A DNA stretch of 60,983 nt from Bryobacteraceae bacterium CoA2 C42 (GTDB lineage: Bacteria > Acidobacteriota > Terriglobia > Bryobacterales > Bryobacteraceae). Below, in pieces: positions 18,253 through 27,592 of this stretch. Numbering within the stretch: position 1 is the first letter of the stretch; the number at the start of each line of letters is the position of its first letter. Location of the stretch: contig JAINDL010000170.1 in assembly GCA_019931245.1 (NCBI GenBank), positions 1 through 60,983 on the forward strand, written 5' to 3'. The notes under the pieces were generated by a model. It made no database searches and was not told the DNA's origin. It saw only the letters and a program-made list of their open reading frames with translations. The translations under genes and the position numbers were made by a program.

Positions 18253-18667
18253 CCGTAATCCTGCGCTCGTCTCCGGACCCGTGCTCGATGGTGATCACTA
18301 TCCGGTCACCGGGCATAAAGCGGGAGAACTTTTCGCCCCACTCCATCAGCACGAGGGCGTTGGCCTCGAAGATCTCTTCGAGGCCGAGCGTGAAGATCTC
18401 CCGCTCCTCGTCCAGCCGGTAGAGGTCGATGTGGTAAACCCGCACCGGCTCGCCGTACTCATGAATCAGCGAAAAGGTCGGGCTCGTCACCGCCGCCGCC
18501 GGCGCCACCCCCAACGCCTCCACCAGCCCCGCCACCAGCGTCGTCTTGCCCGCGCCCAGGTTGCCCGTCAGCTGCACGACGCCCCGCCGCGGCAGCCGCC
18601 GGGCTAGCTCCGCCGCCGCGGCGCGGGTTTCGGCGGCATTGGCCGTGGTCCACGTGTAGCTAGGCAC
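18212..18667 (-). CDS. tsaE: tRNA threonylcarbamoyladenosine biosynthesis ATPase TsaE
   Basis: A 151-residue P-loop ATPase that works with TsaB and TsaD in making t6A37 of ANN-decoding tRNAs. The Walker A is GNLGAGKTT at about 35-43, followed by SPTFSLIHEY and VYHIDLYRLD, both family signatures. GTG at 18667 is taken as the start because it overlaps the nnr gene end by 8 bases and gives the usual length; a longer frame reaches 18712. It is the last gene of the lpxD operon. TsaB and TsaD are not in the window. Confidence 0.93.
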   Translation of the reverse strand: MPSYTWTTANAAETRAAAAELARRLPRRGVVQLTGNLGAGKTTLVAGLVEALGVAPAAAVTSPTFSLIHEYGEPVRVYHIDLYRLDEEREIFTLGLEEIFEANALVLMEWGEKFSRFMPGDRIVITIEHGSGDERRITATGDRLLIRTSPE

Positions 18668-20075
18668 AGCGGCGGATCGCCTCCGGAAGATAAGCCAGCA
18701 AATCGGTGGCAATCACGCAGCGCTCGGTCAGCGCCGCGGCGGCCAGCTCCCCGGCCAGACCATGCAGATACACCGCCGCCAGCGTGGCCTCCCACGGCGG
18801 GGCCGTCGCCAGCAGCGCGGCCAGCAGGCCGGTGAGGATGTCGCCGCTACCGGCCGTGGCCATGGCGGGCGTGCCGGTCGGGTTCAGGGCGGCGAGCCCG
18901 CCGGGTGTCGCAATTACAGTACGATGTCCTTTTAACACGACAATAGCGCCCGTCGCCGCCGCCAGCGCCCGGGCATCAGCCAGCCGTTCGTCCACCGGGC
19001 GGCCCAGCAGGCGGGCCATCTCGCCGGGATGCGGCGTGAACACGCGCGGCCCCGCGCACGCCGCCGGCAGCGCCCCGGCCAGGGCATTCAGCCCGTCGGC
19101 ATCCACCACTAGCGGCAGCGGGCAGTCGCGCACCAGCCCCGCCACGCGCGGGTCCGCGCCCAGCCCCGGGCCGAGCGCCACGCTGTCCTTGCCGGCGAGC
19201 GGCCAGTCGCCCGCGAGCGGCGTCGTCATCAACTCCGGGGCCGGCAGCACCGGCGCGCTCGTCGCCACGGTCACCAGACCCGCGCCCATCCGCAGTGCCG
19301 CCAGGCCCGTCATGCCGATGGCCCCCGCCTTGCCCGCCGCGCCGCCGATCGCCAGCACGTGGCCGAAGGTGCCCTTGTGTCCCTCCACCGGCCGCGGCGC
19401 GAGCAGGTGCCGCCAGCCGTTGGGTTCGTTTCGCAAAAGCGCTATCTCCGCGAGCATCGCCTCCGGTGTGCCGATCGGCGCCACCGTCACCCGGCCCAAC
19501 CCGTGGCCCAGCAGATGGGCGCGCTTGGGCGCGGTAAAGGTCACCGAAAAGTCCGCCCGCACCACGGCTCCGGCCGCCCGGCCCGTATCGGCGTCCATGC
19601 CCGAAGGCAGATCCACCGCCACCACCCGGGCCAGCGGAAAGCCCGTGTTGATCTCGGCGATCGCCGCCGCGTAGGGCTCCCGCGCCGGACCCGTCAGGCC
19701 CGTGCCGAGCAGCGCGTCGATGACCAGCGTCGCCCGCCGCGCCCGCTCGGGAATCGTCGCGTGGATGGCCGTAAAGCCGCTCGCCCGCAGCAGCGCCGCT
19801 TGCGGGTGCTGCGGCTCGCCCGTCAGCACCACATCGAGCGCCGGCGGCGCAAAGCGGCTGTGCAGCAGGCGCGCGATGGCCAGCCCGTCGCCCCCGTTGT
19901 TGCCCTTGCCGGCGAAGATCACAATGCGCTGCTTGCCGAGCGGTGCGAACTCGCGCTCGAGCACCTCCACCACCCGGTGCGCCGCGTTCTCCATCAGCAC
20001 GAGCTCCGGCAGGCCGGCCGCGATGGTCCGCGCGTCAATGGCCCGCATCTCGGCGGCCGTGAGTACCCTGGTCAT
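18660..20075 (-). CDS. nnr: Bifunctional NAD(P)HX epimerase / ADP-dependent NAD(P)HX dehydratase
   Basis: A 471-residue fusion that repairs hydrated NADH and NADPH. The N-terminal YjeF_N epimerase domain (about 1-210) shows MRAIDARTIAAGLPELVLME, AGKGNNGGDGLAIARLL and VVAVDLPSGMDADTG. The C-terminal ribokinase-like dehydratase (about 220-471) shows GHKGTFGHVLAIGGAAGKAG, TPHPGEMARLLG, LKGHRTVIATPGG and TAGSGDILTGLLAALL. The start overlaps the channel gene stop by 4 bases (ATGA). Confidence 0.95.
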   Translation of the reverse strand: MTRVLTAAEMRAIDARTIAAGLPELVLMENAAHRVVEVLEREFAPLGKQRIVIFAGKGNNGGDGLAIARLLHSRFAPPALDVVLTGEPQHPQAALLRASGFTAIHATIPERARRATLVIDALLGTGLTGPAREPYAAAIAEINTGFPLARVVAVDLPSGMDADTGRAAGAVVRADFSVTFTAPKRAHLLGHGLGRVTVAPIGTPEAMLAEIALLRNEPNGWRHLLAPRPVEGHKGTFGHVLAIGGAAGKAGAIGMTGLAALRMGAGLVTVATSAPVLPAPELMTTPLAGDWPLAGKDSVALGPGLGADPRVAGLVRDCPLPLVVDADGLNALAGALPAACAGPRVFTPHPGEMARLLGRPVDERLADARALAAATGAIVVLKGHRTVIATPGGLAALNPTGTPAMATAGSGDILTGLLAALLATAPPWEATLAAVYLHGLAGELAAAALTERCVIATDLLAYLPEAIRRCA

Positions 20076-21103
20076 GCCGCACTCCCCAGCAGGTCCTCGA
20101 GGCGCCGCAACTGCGCCGGCGGCCCGAGCACGATCAGAAAGTCCCCGGCCGCGAGCACGCACTCGGCCGGCGGGTTGAACACCATCTCGCCGTTGGCCCG
20201 CCGGATGGCCAGCACAATCAGCCCCAACTCCCGCCGGATGGGCGTGTCGCGCAGCGATTGCGAAACGAAACCGCTGCCGCCCGAAACCAGCACCTGCTCA
20301 ATGCGGACATCCAGGCCGACGGTGTTTCCGGTCGTGAAGTCGATGAAATCCTTGACGTGCGGCCGCAGCAGGCTCTGCGAGAGCCGGTGGCCGGCCATGG
20401 CGTAGGGAGCGTAAACGATATCGGCCCCGGCCCGCTTGAGCTTGGCCTCGGACTCCTCTTCGATGACCCGCGCCGCCACCTGCACCTTCGCGTTCAGCGT
20501 CTTGGCCGTGAGAATCAGGTACAGGTTATCGGCATCGGTCGACAGCGCGGCGATCAGTCCGGCTGCGCGGTCAATGCCCAGTTCCCGCAGCGACTCGTCA
20601 CGCGTGCAGTCCGCCGCCACCGCGATGTAGCCCATCCGCATCGCCCGCTCGGTCTCCTCCTCGCTCCGGTCGACGATCAGAAACGGGGCGCCCGACAGAT
20701 CGAGTTCGGCCGCCGCCGCCCGCCCCACGCGGCCAAAGCCGCAGATGATGTAATGATTGGCCAACCGGTCGATCATGCCTCGATTCCGCCTCTCTGCAAA
20801 GTATCCGCTTAATTCCAGCTCAACCACCGTCTGCGTCAACGCTCCCAGCGAGACGATCATCGTCGATACGCCCACGATGACATACCCGATGTTCCAGGCG
20901 CGCGCGGCCTTGGACATCGGCAGAATCTCGCCGTAGCCCACCGTGGTGATTGTCGTCAGCGCCATGTAAAAGGCCTCGAACGCCGGGAAGTCCCCGAAGA
21001 CCATATACCCCCAGGCGCCCACCACCAGCACGCTGGCCACGGCCAGCGCCACGCCCGTCAGCCGCTTCTGAATGCGCGCCCACGGCGAGGCCCGGCGGCT
21101 CAT
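20072..21103 (-). CDS. Two-TM potassium channel with TrkA-N (RCK) domain
   Basis: A 343-residue ligand-gated K+ channel subunit. TM1 is at about 16-36 and the pore helix and filter are ALTTITTVGYGE (TVGYGE at 54-59). TM2 is at about 70-95, then comes an RCK/TrkA-N Rossmann domain with YIICGFGRVGRAAAAEL (about 119-135) and a TrkA-C-like end (ECVLAAGDFLIVLGP). The start at 21103 overlaps the PP2C stop by 4 bases. RCK domains usually sense nucleotides or Ca2+; placement next to NAD(P)H repair is noteworthy but its meaning is inference. Confidence 0.93.
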   Translation of the reverse strand: MSRRASPWARIQKRLTGVALAVASVLVVGAWGYMVFGDFPAFEAFYMALTTITTVGYGEILPMSKAARAWNIGYVIVGVSTMIVSLGALTQTVVELELSGYFAERRNRGMIDRLANHYIICGFGRVGRAAAAELDLSGAPFLIVDRSEEETERAMRMGYIAVAADCTRDESLRELGIDRAAGLIAALSTDADNLYLILTAKTLNAKVQVAARVIEEESEAKLKRAGADIVYAPYAMAGHRLSQSLLRPHVKDFIDFTTGNTVGLDVRIEQVLVSGGSGFVSQSLRDTPIRRELGLIVLAIRRANGEMVFNPPAECVLAAGDFLIVLGPPAQLRRLEDLLGSAA

Positions 21104-23040
21104 GCCGGCCGCCGGATCAGCAGAATGGTCATATCGTCGTTGGCGTCGGGCGAGTGAATCCACTGCTCGACGGCGGCAAACACCGCCGTGATGATCTCTT
21201 CATTGGACCGTTCGATCACCCGTTCGATGGTGGCGATCAGCCGCTCTTCGCCGAACATTTCGCCGTACTCGTTCTCCGGCTCCGAGATGCCGTCCGTGTA
21301 GAGCACCAGCAGGTCCCCGGGCTGGAGCCGCAGCGTCGACTCGTCATAGCGGGCCTGCGCGAAGGCGCCCACCACCATGCCGTTGACGTCCAGCTGCGTC
21401 ACCGCCCCATCGCGGAACAGCAGCGGTTGCACGTGCCCGGCGTTGGTGTAGGTCAACACCCCGCTCGTTTCGTCGTAGACGCCAAACCAGAACGTGGCGT
21501 ACTTCTCCGGCGTCGTATGGGCGTGCAGATGCTTGTTGAGCTGGCTGACCATCGCCGAAGGCGAGCACGGCGTCCCCGCCTCCTCCGTATGGCGGATCTG
21601 CGCGCGCAGCGCCGACTGCACGCTGGCCATCAGAATCGCCGCCGAAATCCCCTTGCCCGCCACATCGCCCAGCGCCATCGTCAGCGTGCGGCTGTTCACG
21701 CGCTGATAGTCGTAGTAGTCGCCCGAGACGGAGCGGGCCGGATGCAGCCGCGCCGTCAGTGCAAGCGTGGCCGAGGCCGGCACCGTGCGCGGATACAACT
21801 GCTCCTGTACTTCGCGGGCAATGGTGAGATCGGCCCGGATCCGTTCATTGTCCTTGGCCACCACCAGCAGTCGCTCGAGATTCTCCGTCATCGAGTTGAA
21901 CGATTGGGACAGCTCGGCCAACTGGTCCTCGCCCCGCACCGGAATCCGCGTGGCGAAGTCGCCCTGCTGCACGCGGCGCGTGCCCTCGTACAGATGGTGC
22001 ACGGCGCCCGTGATCGTGCGGGTGATCGAGACGCCAATCCCCAGCGCCGCGCACTCAAAGAACAGAAACAGTCCCGCGATCAGGTAGAAGTAGGAGACCA
22101 GCAGCGGCTGGTCCCGGCCTGCTTTCTGCGAGAAGATCACGCGGTAGACCTGCGCAATCCGCGTGTGAATTCCCAGCACGGCCTTGCGCTCCGCGCTCCG
22201 CGTGTCCCAGTTGTACACGGGCAGCTCCGAGCCCCACAGAATCTGCAGGTCGAGCAGGTTCGCCGGCGCCGGCACGCCCCGCGGCCCGCGGTCCGCCGCG
22301 GCGCCCTCGGCCGCTCCGTCGTGCAGCCGCATGCGTTCGCCGTCCGGGCCCAGGTCGAAGAGCGTCACCGCGCCCAGGCCGGGGATCAGGTCCGCCAGAT
22401 AGCCGCGCGTCAGCGGCGCCACCACCGTCACCGCGCCCTGCGCCGAATGGTGATGCGCCCACACCGAAAGCTGCCCATCCCGCACGAGCAGTCCGGAAAT
22501 CTCCTCCGGCAGCCCTTCCGGCACCACGAGTTGCGCACCCGCCGGCAGCCGCACCTCCGGCTGGCCGGGACGCGTGCACAGATAGGCAATGCCCGGAAAG
22601 CGCGAATCGAGCAGCGCAAACAGCCGGTTGGCCGGTTCCGCCGACGCGCCCGCCGCGCCCGTCAGCACGGCGGCCGAAGCGTCCTGCAGCACCTCGATGC
22701 GTTTGTTGAACTCGGCCGCCACCAGATAGAACGCCGTCTGCGCAGCGATCACCCACGCCCCCATCCAGCCCAGCACCAGCAGCAGCAGCACCGGCACCAC
22801 CGCGATAAACAGGTAGCTCGACAGCAGGCGGTTCCGCAGACGCCACACCGAATGCCGCGCCAACCGCCGGACCAGCCGGACCGCCACCCACAGCCCCGAC
22901 ACCACCAGCACCGCCAGCGCGGCCGGCGCCGCCGCCGACCCCGGCGCGAAGTAGTTCACCCCGAACCAGACAATGGCCGACAACAGCGCAAACTGCTCGA
23001 GCCGGCCCGTCGCCCGGCCTACGGCGGACGGCTCGCTCAC
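21100..23040 (-). CDS. Membrane PP2C-type (SpoIIE/RsbU) protein phosphatase with HAMP domain
   Basis: A 646-residue signal-transduction phosphatase. Three hydrophobic segments lie in the first 105 residues, then an extracytoplasmic sensor of about 200 residues without a recognised fold, another TM at about 315-335, and a HAMP domain (TRTITGAVHHLYEGTRRVQQ). The PP2C domain covers about 410-640: SGDYYDY, LGDVAGKGISAAILMAS, TYTNAGHVQPLLF, LYTDGISEPEN with metal-binding Asp residues present. It probably dephosphorylates an anti-sigma antagonist-type protein; none is adjacent. The GTG start overlaps the LOG gene stop by 4 bases (GTGA). Confidence 0.92.
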   Translation of the reverse strand: MSEPSAVGRATGRLEQFALLSAIVWFGVNYFAPGSAAAPAALAVLVVSGLWVAVRLVRRLARHSVWRLRNRLLSSYLFIAVVPVLLLLVLGWMGAWVIAAQTAFYLVAAEFNKRIEVLQDASAAVLTGAAGASAEPANRLFALLDSRFPGIAYLCTRPGQPEVRLPAGAQLVVPEGLPEEISGLLVRDGQLSVWAHHHSAQGAVTVVAPLTRGYLADLIPGLGAVTLFDLGPDGERMRLHDGAAEGAAADRGPRGVPAPANLLDLQILWGSELPVYNWDTRSAERKAVLGIHTRIAQVYRVIFSQKAGRDQPLLVSYFYLIAGLFLFFECAALGIGVSITRTITGAVHHLYEGTRRVQQGDFATRIPVRGEDQLAELSQSFNSMTENLERLLVVAKDNERIRADLTIAREVQEQLYPRTVPASATLALTARLHPARSVSGDYYDYQRVNSRTLTMALGDVAGKGISAAILMASVQSALRAQIRHTEEAGTPCSPSAMVSQLNKHLHAHTTPEKYATFWFGVYDETSGVLTYTNAGHVQPLLFRDGAVTQLDVNGMVVGAFAQARYDESTLRLQPGDLLVLYTDGISEPENEYGEMFGEERLIATIERVIERSNEEIITAVFAAVEQWIHSPDANDDMTILLIRRPA

Positions 23041-23813
23041 GAGTTTTGCGTGTGGGCGATGCCCGGGGTCATCTCAAACTCCTCCTCCGGCGTCAGATAG
23101 AGGCGCGTCAGACCGTTGCGGAGGTGCGTAAACGCCGTCTCCACGTCGTCGGCAAACTGGAAGATATGCAGGTCCTCCGGCGAGATCAGCCCGTGTTTGG
23201 CCAGCGCTTCGAAGTTGAAGACCTCCTTCCAGAACGACGTTCCGTAGAGCAGCACGACGATCGGCTTATGCAGCTTCCGCGTCTGCACCAGCGTCAGAAT
23301 CTCAAATAACTCATCCATCGTGCCAAAGCCGCCCGGAAACACCACCAGCGCCTTCGCCAGATACGCAAACCAGAACTTCCGCATGAAGAAATAGCCAAAC
23401 TCCATGCTCAAATCGGGCGTGATGAACGGATTCGGCGCCTGTTCAAACGGCAGGGCGATGTTGAGCCCCACCGACAGCCCGCCCGCGTCGTACGCCCCGC
23501 GGTTAGCCGCTTCCATGATGCCCGGCCCGCCGCCCGTGGCCACCACGAAACGCCGCGCCGAGGTCGGCAGGCTGTCGCTCCACTGCGTCAGCCGCTTGGC
23601 TAACTCCCGGCACTCGTTGTAGTATCGCGCCAGGGGGCCGGTTTCGTGAATCCGTGCCGATCCGAACATCGCGATCGTATCCCGGATCTTCTCCTGGCGG
23701 AATACCCGCAGCGGGCCGAGATACTCAGACAGCATCCGCACGCTGCGCGCTTCCGATGACTCGAGAAACTCGTCGTCGTGGAAAAACAAGGGGGGCTTGG
23801 CCGGGGAGTTCAT
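23037..23813 (-). CDS. LOG family protein (TIGR00730-like)
   Basis: A 258-residue Rossmann-like protein related to cytokinin riboside 5'-monophosphate phosphoribohydrolase (often mis-called lysine decarboxylase). Diagnostic motifs are GGGPGIMEAANRGA (from residue 94) and PGGFGTMDELFE (159-170). Biochemically, LOG proteins hydrolyse AMP or related nucleotide monophosphates to base and ribose phosphate. It carries about 40 extra N-terminal residues compared with short LOG proteins. It is the second gene of the lpxD operon, with 4-base overlaps at both ends. Confidence 0.9.
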   Translation of the reverse strand: MNSPAKPPLFFHDDEFLESSEARSVRMLSEYLGPLRVFRQEKIRDTIAMFGSARIHETGPLARYYNECRELAKRLTQWSDSLPTSARRFVVATGGGPGIMEAANRGAYDAGGLSVGLNIALPFEQAPNPFITPDLSMEFGYFFMRKFWFAYLAKALVVFPGGFGTMDELFEILTLVQTRKLHKPIVVLLYGTSFWKEVFNFEALAKHGLISPEDLHIFQFADDVETAFTHLRNGLTRLYLTPEEEFEMTPGIAHTQNS

Positions 23814-24850
23814 TCGTTGCCTTTTACTTTGGCCTCAAGCTCGGCGAGGCGTTTCTCTAATTCTCGCACCGTGCGCACCATCTCGGGCAGTTTCGGAAAC
23901 GCCGTCACCGCCCGCAGCCACGTCCGGTTGTCAAACGCCGGCGAGCCGGATACCATCGTGCCCGCCGGCACATCGTGGCCGATGCCGCTCTGCGCATACG
24001 CCACGGCGTTATCGTGAATCGTCAGATGGCCCGAGACGCCCACCTGCCCCGCCAGCAGCACGCTCTTGCCCAGAATAGTGCTCCCCGCCAGACCCACCTG
24101 CGAGCACAGAATGTTATCTTCGCCCACCACGCTCGCGTGGCCAATCTGCACCAGATTGTCGATCTTGGCCCCGCGCCTGATGCGCGTCTCGCCCACCGTC
24201 GCGCGGTCCACCGCCGTCAGCGCCTGAATCTCCACATCGTCTTCGACCACCACAATCCCGCTCTGCACAATCTTGTACTGTGTGCCGGCGGCCGTCTTGG
24301 CAAAGCCGAATCCGTCACCGCCCACCACCACCCCGTTCTGCAGAATCACGCGGTCGCCCACCCGGCAGAACTCCCGCACCGTGGCGTGCGCGTGCGCCAG
24401 AAAGTCGTCGCCAATCGACGCCCCCTCATAGATCGTCACGTGCGGATGCAGCACCGCCCCCCGCCCGATCGTCACCCGCGCCCCCACCGCCACGAACGGC
24501 CCGATCGAAGCCCCTTCGCCGATCACCGCCGTCGGATGAATCGCGGCGAGCGGGTGAATGCCCGGCTCCGGCCGCGGCGGCTGATAGAACAGCTCAAGCG
24601 CCCGCGCAAAATCGTGGTACGGATTCCGGCTCTCGAGCGTCGCCATACCCGACACCGGCGCGCTCGCCAGTATCGCCGACGCTCGCGAAGCTTTTACTTT
24701 TGGCGCATACTTGGGGTTCGCCAGAAAGGTAAGCTGGCCGGGCTCGGCCTGCTCCATGCCGCACACGCCCGTGATGCGCAGCGCGGCATCGCCATGTAAA
24801 ATACAGCCAAGCCGGTCTGCCAGCTCGCCCAGGGGAAGGGAAGAAGTCAT
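23810..24850 (-). CDS. lpxD: UDP-3-O-(acyl)glucosamine N-acyltransferase LpxD
   Basis: A 346-residue hexapeptide-repeat acyltransferase of lipid A synthesis. Start at 24850 (MTSSLPLGELADRLGC). The N-terminal LpxD substrate domain (FLANPKYAPKVKASRASAIL) is followed by left-handed beta-helix repeats from about residue 100 (IHPTAVIGEGASIGPFVAVG, GVVVGGDGFGF, IGHASVVGEDNILCSQVGLA) with the catalytic His in the DNLVQIGH region. The end is a short coiled coil (LEKRLAELEAKVKG). First gene of the operon; its start lies only 21 bases from the divergent Oar-like gene. Confidence 0.96.
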   Translation of the reverse strand: MTSSLPLGELADRLGCILHGDAALRITGVCGMEQAEPGQLTFLANPKYAPKVKASRASAILASAPVSGMATLESRNPYHDFARALELFYQPPRPEPGIHPLAAIHPTAVIGEGASIGPFVAVGARVTIGRGAVLHPHVTIYEGASIGDDFLAHAHATVREFCRVGDRVILQNGVVVGGDGFGFAKTAAGTQYKIVQSGIVVVEDDVEIQALTAVDRATVGETRIRRGAKIDNLVQIGHASVVGEDNILCSQVGLAGSTILGKSVLLAGQVGVSGHLTIHDNAVAYAQSGIGHDVPAGTMVSGSPAFDNRTWLRAVTAFPKLPEMVRTVRELEKRLAELEAKVKGNE

Positions 24851-24871
24851 AAGGAGAAGTACACTGTTATT

Positions 24872-27592
24872 ATGCAGAAGTCTTTTCCCCTGTCCGGATG
24901 GATTCTTCTGCTGCCCGGCTGCCTTTGGGCTCAGGGAGAGCTGAAGAAAGCCGCCGAGGAGTTCAAAACGGCCACGCGCGAACTCGGTCTGCGCGCCGAC
25001 TCGCCCGCCCGCGCCGCCGGCGGCAAACGGCAGTACCCCTGGCGCACCTGGCACGGACGCGTCTTCTATAATCTCCGCAACGATGTCCTCGACGCCGTAC
25101 CCCACGAAATCGCCCAGCGCGGCGGCGGCAAGAATCGCCTGCGCCGCGGCCAGTTCGGCTTCAGCGTCGCCGGCCCCGTGATCGGCAAATCCACCTTCGC
25201 CTCGCTCTCCTACGAAGGCGTTCGCGAACGCATCGGCCGCAACTCCCTCCGCACCATTGCCATCCTCCCCGAACGGCGCGGCGACTTCTCCCGCACCGTC
25301 GATAGCGCCGGCGAGCCCCTGCAGGTCTTCGATCCGGGCACCACGCGCCCGAATCCGGACTTCGATCCCACCCGTCCCGTCTCCACCAGCAACCTCGAAT
25401 CCATCCGCCAGCCCTTTCCCAATAGCCAGATTCCCAACTCCCGCCTCGATCCCGTGGCCCTGCGCGGCGTCTCCCTCTACCCCCTGCCCAACGCCGACGC
25501 CGGCCCATTCTTCCGCAACAACTACTTCGTGGTTTCACCCGAAACCAACCAAGCTGACGGCCTGATCTTCAAGCTCGATCACACCGTCGACGACAAGAAT
25601 CGCCTGAGCTTCGCCGCCTCCACCACCAACGGCCTCGCCGCCGCCTCCCGCCTCATGCCCACCATCGCCGACCCCGGCTCGAACGACCGCCTCTACAGCG
25701 CCCGCCGCGGCACCCTCGAACACATCCTCACCCTCGGCCCCCGCACCATCAACACCCTCACCCTCGACCTGTCCACCGACCGCAGCGACTCGCAGCGCCC
25801 CGGCGAGGTCTTCCCCCTCTACAGCTTCTCAGGGACCTACCTCGGCATGGGCCGACCCTACCCCGTCCAGCTCTCGGCCCATAACACCTACTCGCTGTCG
25901 AACGGTTATTCCACCCGCCTCGGTAAACACAGCCTCCGCGCCTCCGGGTCGTTTACTCATTACCAGGTCCACGCCTTCCTCCCGCCCTACCCGCGCGGCC
26001 GCTTCACCTTCGGCCCCGGCTACACCTCGCTGCCGGGCATCAACAACACCGGCCACGCCTTCGCCAGCTTCCTGCTCGGCGCCGCCGAGTACGCCGAAGC
26101 CAGCGTCTTCCCCTCGCCCTCCTACTGGCGCCGCCATCTGGCCAGCGTCTCGGTCCGCGACCAGTACGAGGTGAACAAACGCCTCAATCTCACCATCGGC
26201 GCGAGCATGGATCTGTCCACGCCCCGTACCGAGAAGTACAACCGCCTCTCCACCGTCCGCCTCGACGCCCTCAACCCCGCCAACGGCCGCCCCGGCGCCC
26301 TCGCCGCCGGCGGTGCCGCCCAGCCCGTCCGCATCCGCCCCAGCGCCAGTGTCAGCTTCGCCTGGAACCCTACGGCAAACCCCAAAAGCGTCGTGCGCGG
26401 CAGCGCCGGCCTCAGCTACCAGGCCGTGCCCGTCTACACCTCGCAGTGGGGTACCCAGGGTTTCAACGGCACCCCCACCGCCATTTCCCGTAACACCCAG
26501 CTCGCCCCCGCCATCCTCCTGCGCGACGGCCTGCCCGCCCTCGACCGCCCCCTGCCCGACCTGCGCCCCGACTTTGCCAACAACACCGTGGCCGACCTCG
26601 TCGAGCCCACCGCCACCCAGCCCTTCTACCAGTCCGGCTCGCTCAGCTACGAGCGCGAACTGCCCGGCCAGCTCATCCTCGCCGGCACCTTCGGCCACTC
26701 CCGCGGCCAGCGCCTGTTTGTCTCCAACTCCGCCGCCAACCCCAACGCCATTCCTCTGTCCAATCTCCGCTTCCGCGACGCCCTCAACAACGAACTCTTC
26801 CGCCGCGAACTCCGCCCCTATCCCCAGTTCCAGCGCTTCGACGTCTACAGCGCCTGGCCCCTCGGCAACTACCGGCGCAACGCCGGCTCCCTACGCGTCG
26901 AAAAACGCTCCACGAGTGGACTCGGCCTCACCGCCACCTACGAAGTGTCCCGCCAGATGGACGACTACTCCGGACCCTACGGCGTGCAGGACTTCTACAA
27001 CCGCCGCGCCGAATGGGCGCTCACGGCCTATAACATCCCCCAGCGCCTCTCCCTCTCCTACGCCTACGAGCTGCCCATCGGTTCGAAAAAGTCGCTGCTG
27101 GCGTACAACGACTGGCGCCGTTACCTCGTCGACGGCTGGTCCATCAGCGGCATGACCACCCTGCTGAGCGGCGAACCCATCGCCCTCCGCCCGCAGTTCA
27201 ACAACACCGGCGCGCTCGTCGAAGCGCTCCGCGTCAATGTTGTGCCCGGCGTCAATCCGAGCCTGCCCAAACGCTCCCCGGAGCTCTGGTTCAACCCCGC
27301 CGCCTTTGATAATCCCGAAAACTTCACCCTCGGCGACGGTCCGCGCACCCATCCCACTCTGCGCAACCCCCCCAGCCAAAACCACGATCTCTCCGTCACC
27401 AAGCGCATCGCCATCGACGCCGAACGCGCCCTCGAACTCCAGGCCACCGGCTTCAACTTCGTCAACACCGCCAACTGGACCGATCCCGATCCCGTCATTG
27501 GCCCCGCCTCGACGCCCAACGTCAACGCCGGCCGCATCATCGGTTCTCGCGGGGGCCGCGTCATCCAGGTCGGCCTGAGGTTAAGCTTTTGA
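24872..27592 (+). CDS. Oar-like TonB-dependent outer-membrane beta-barrel protein
   Basis: A 906-residue protein with signal peptide (SGWILLLPGCLWAQ) and a C-terminal barrel ending in VGLRLSF. Phrases typical of the large acidobacterial Oar-type receptors are SVAGPVIGKSTFASLSYEGV, RRGDFSRT, FDPGTTRPNPDFDPTR, QIPNSRLDPVALRGVSLYP and LRNPPSQNHDLSVTKRI. Compared with full-length relatives (about 1000-1200 residues) the N-terminal carboxypeptidase-like domain is missing and the plug is reduced. The substrate is unknown. A ribosome site (AAGGAGA) precedes the ATG. The stop is fused with the TTG start of the VWA gene. Confidence 0.87.
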   Translation: MQKSFPLSGWILLLPGCLWAQGELKKAAEEFKTATRELGLRADSPARAAGGKRQYPWRTWHGRVFYNLRNDVLDAVPHEIAQRGGGKNRLRRGQFGFSVAGPVIGKSTFASLSYEGVRERIGRNSLRTIAILPERRGDFSRTVDSAGEPLQVFDPGTTRPNPDFDPTRPVSTSNLESIRQPFPNSQIPNSRLDPVALRGVSLYPLPNADAGPFFRNNYFVVSPETNQADGLIFKLDHTVDDKNRLSFAASTTNGLAAASRLMPTIADPGSNDRLYSARRGTLEHILTLGPRTINTLTLDLSTDRSDSQRPGEVFPLYSFSGTYLGMGRPYPVQLSAHNTYSLSNGYSTRLGKHSLRASGSFTHYQVHAFLPPYPRGRFTFGPGYTSLPGINNTGHAFASFLLGAAEYAEASVFPSPSYWRRHLASVSVRDQYEVNKRLNLTIGASMDLSTPRTEKYNRLSTVRLDALNPANGRPGALAAGGAAQPVRIRPSASVSFAWNPTANPKSVVRGSAGLSYQAVPVYTSQWGTQGFNGTPTAISRNTQLAPAILLRDGLPALDRPLPDLRPDFANNTVADLVEPTATQPFYQSGSLSYERELPGQLILAGTFGHSRGQRLFVSNSAANPNAIPLSNLRFRDALNNELFRRELRPYPQFQRFDVYSAWPLGNYRRNAGSLRVEKRSTSGLGLTATYEVSRQMDDYSGPYGVQDFYNRRAEWALTAYNIPQRLSLSYAYELPIGSKKSLLAYNDWRRYLVDGWSISGMTTLLSGEPIALRPQFNNTGALVEALRVNVVPGVNPSLPKRSPELWFNPAAFDNPENFTLGDGPRTHPTLRNPPSQNHDLSVTKRIAIDAERALELQATGFNFVNTANWTDPDPVIGPASTPNVNAGRIIGSRGGRVIQVGLRLSF

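Noticed and set aside
20950-23100. 716-codon plus-strand frame rich in Arg, His and Gln
   Set aside because: Antisense of the PP2C phosphatase and channel genes, which have full domain support.
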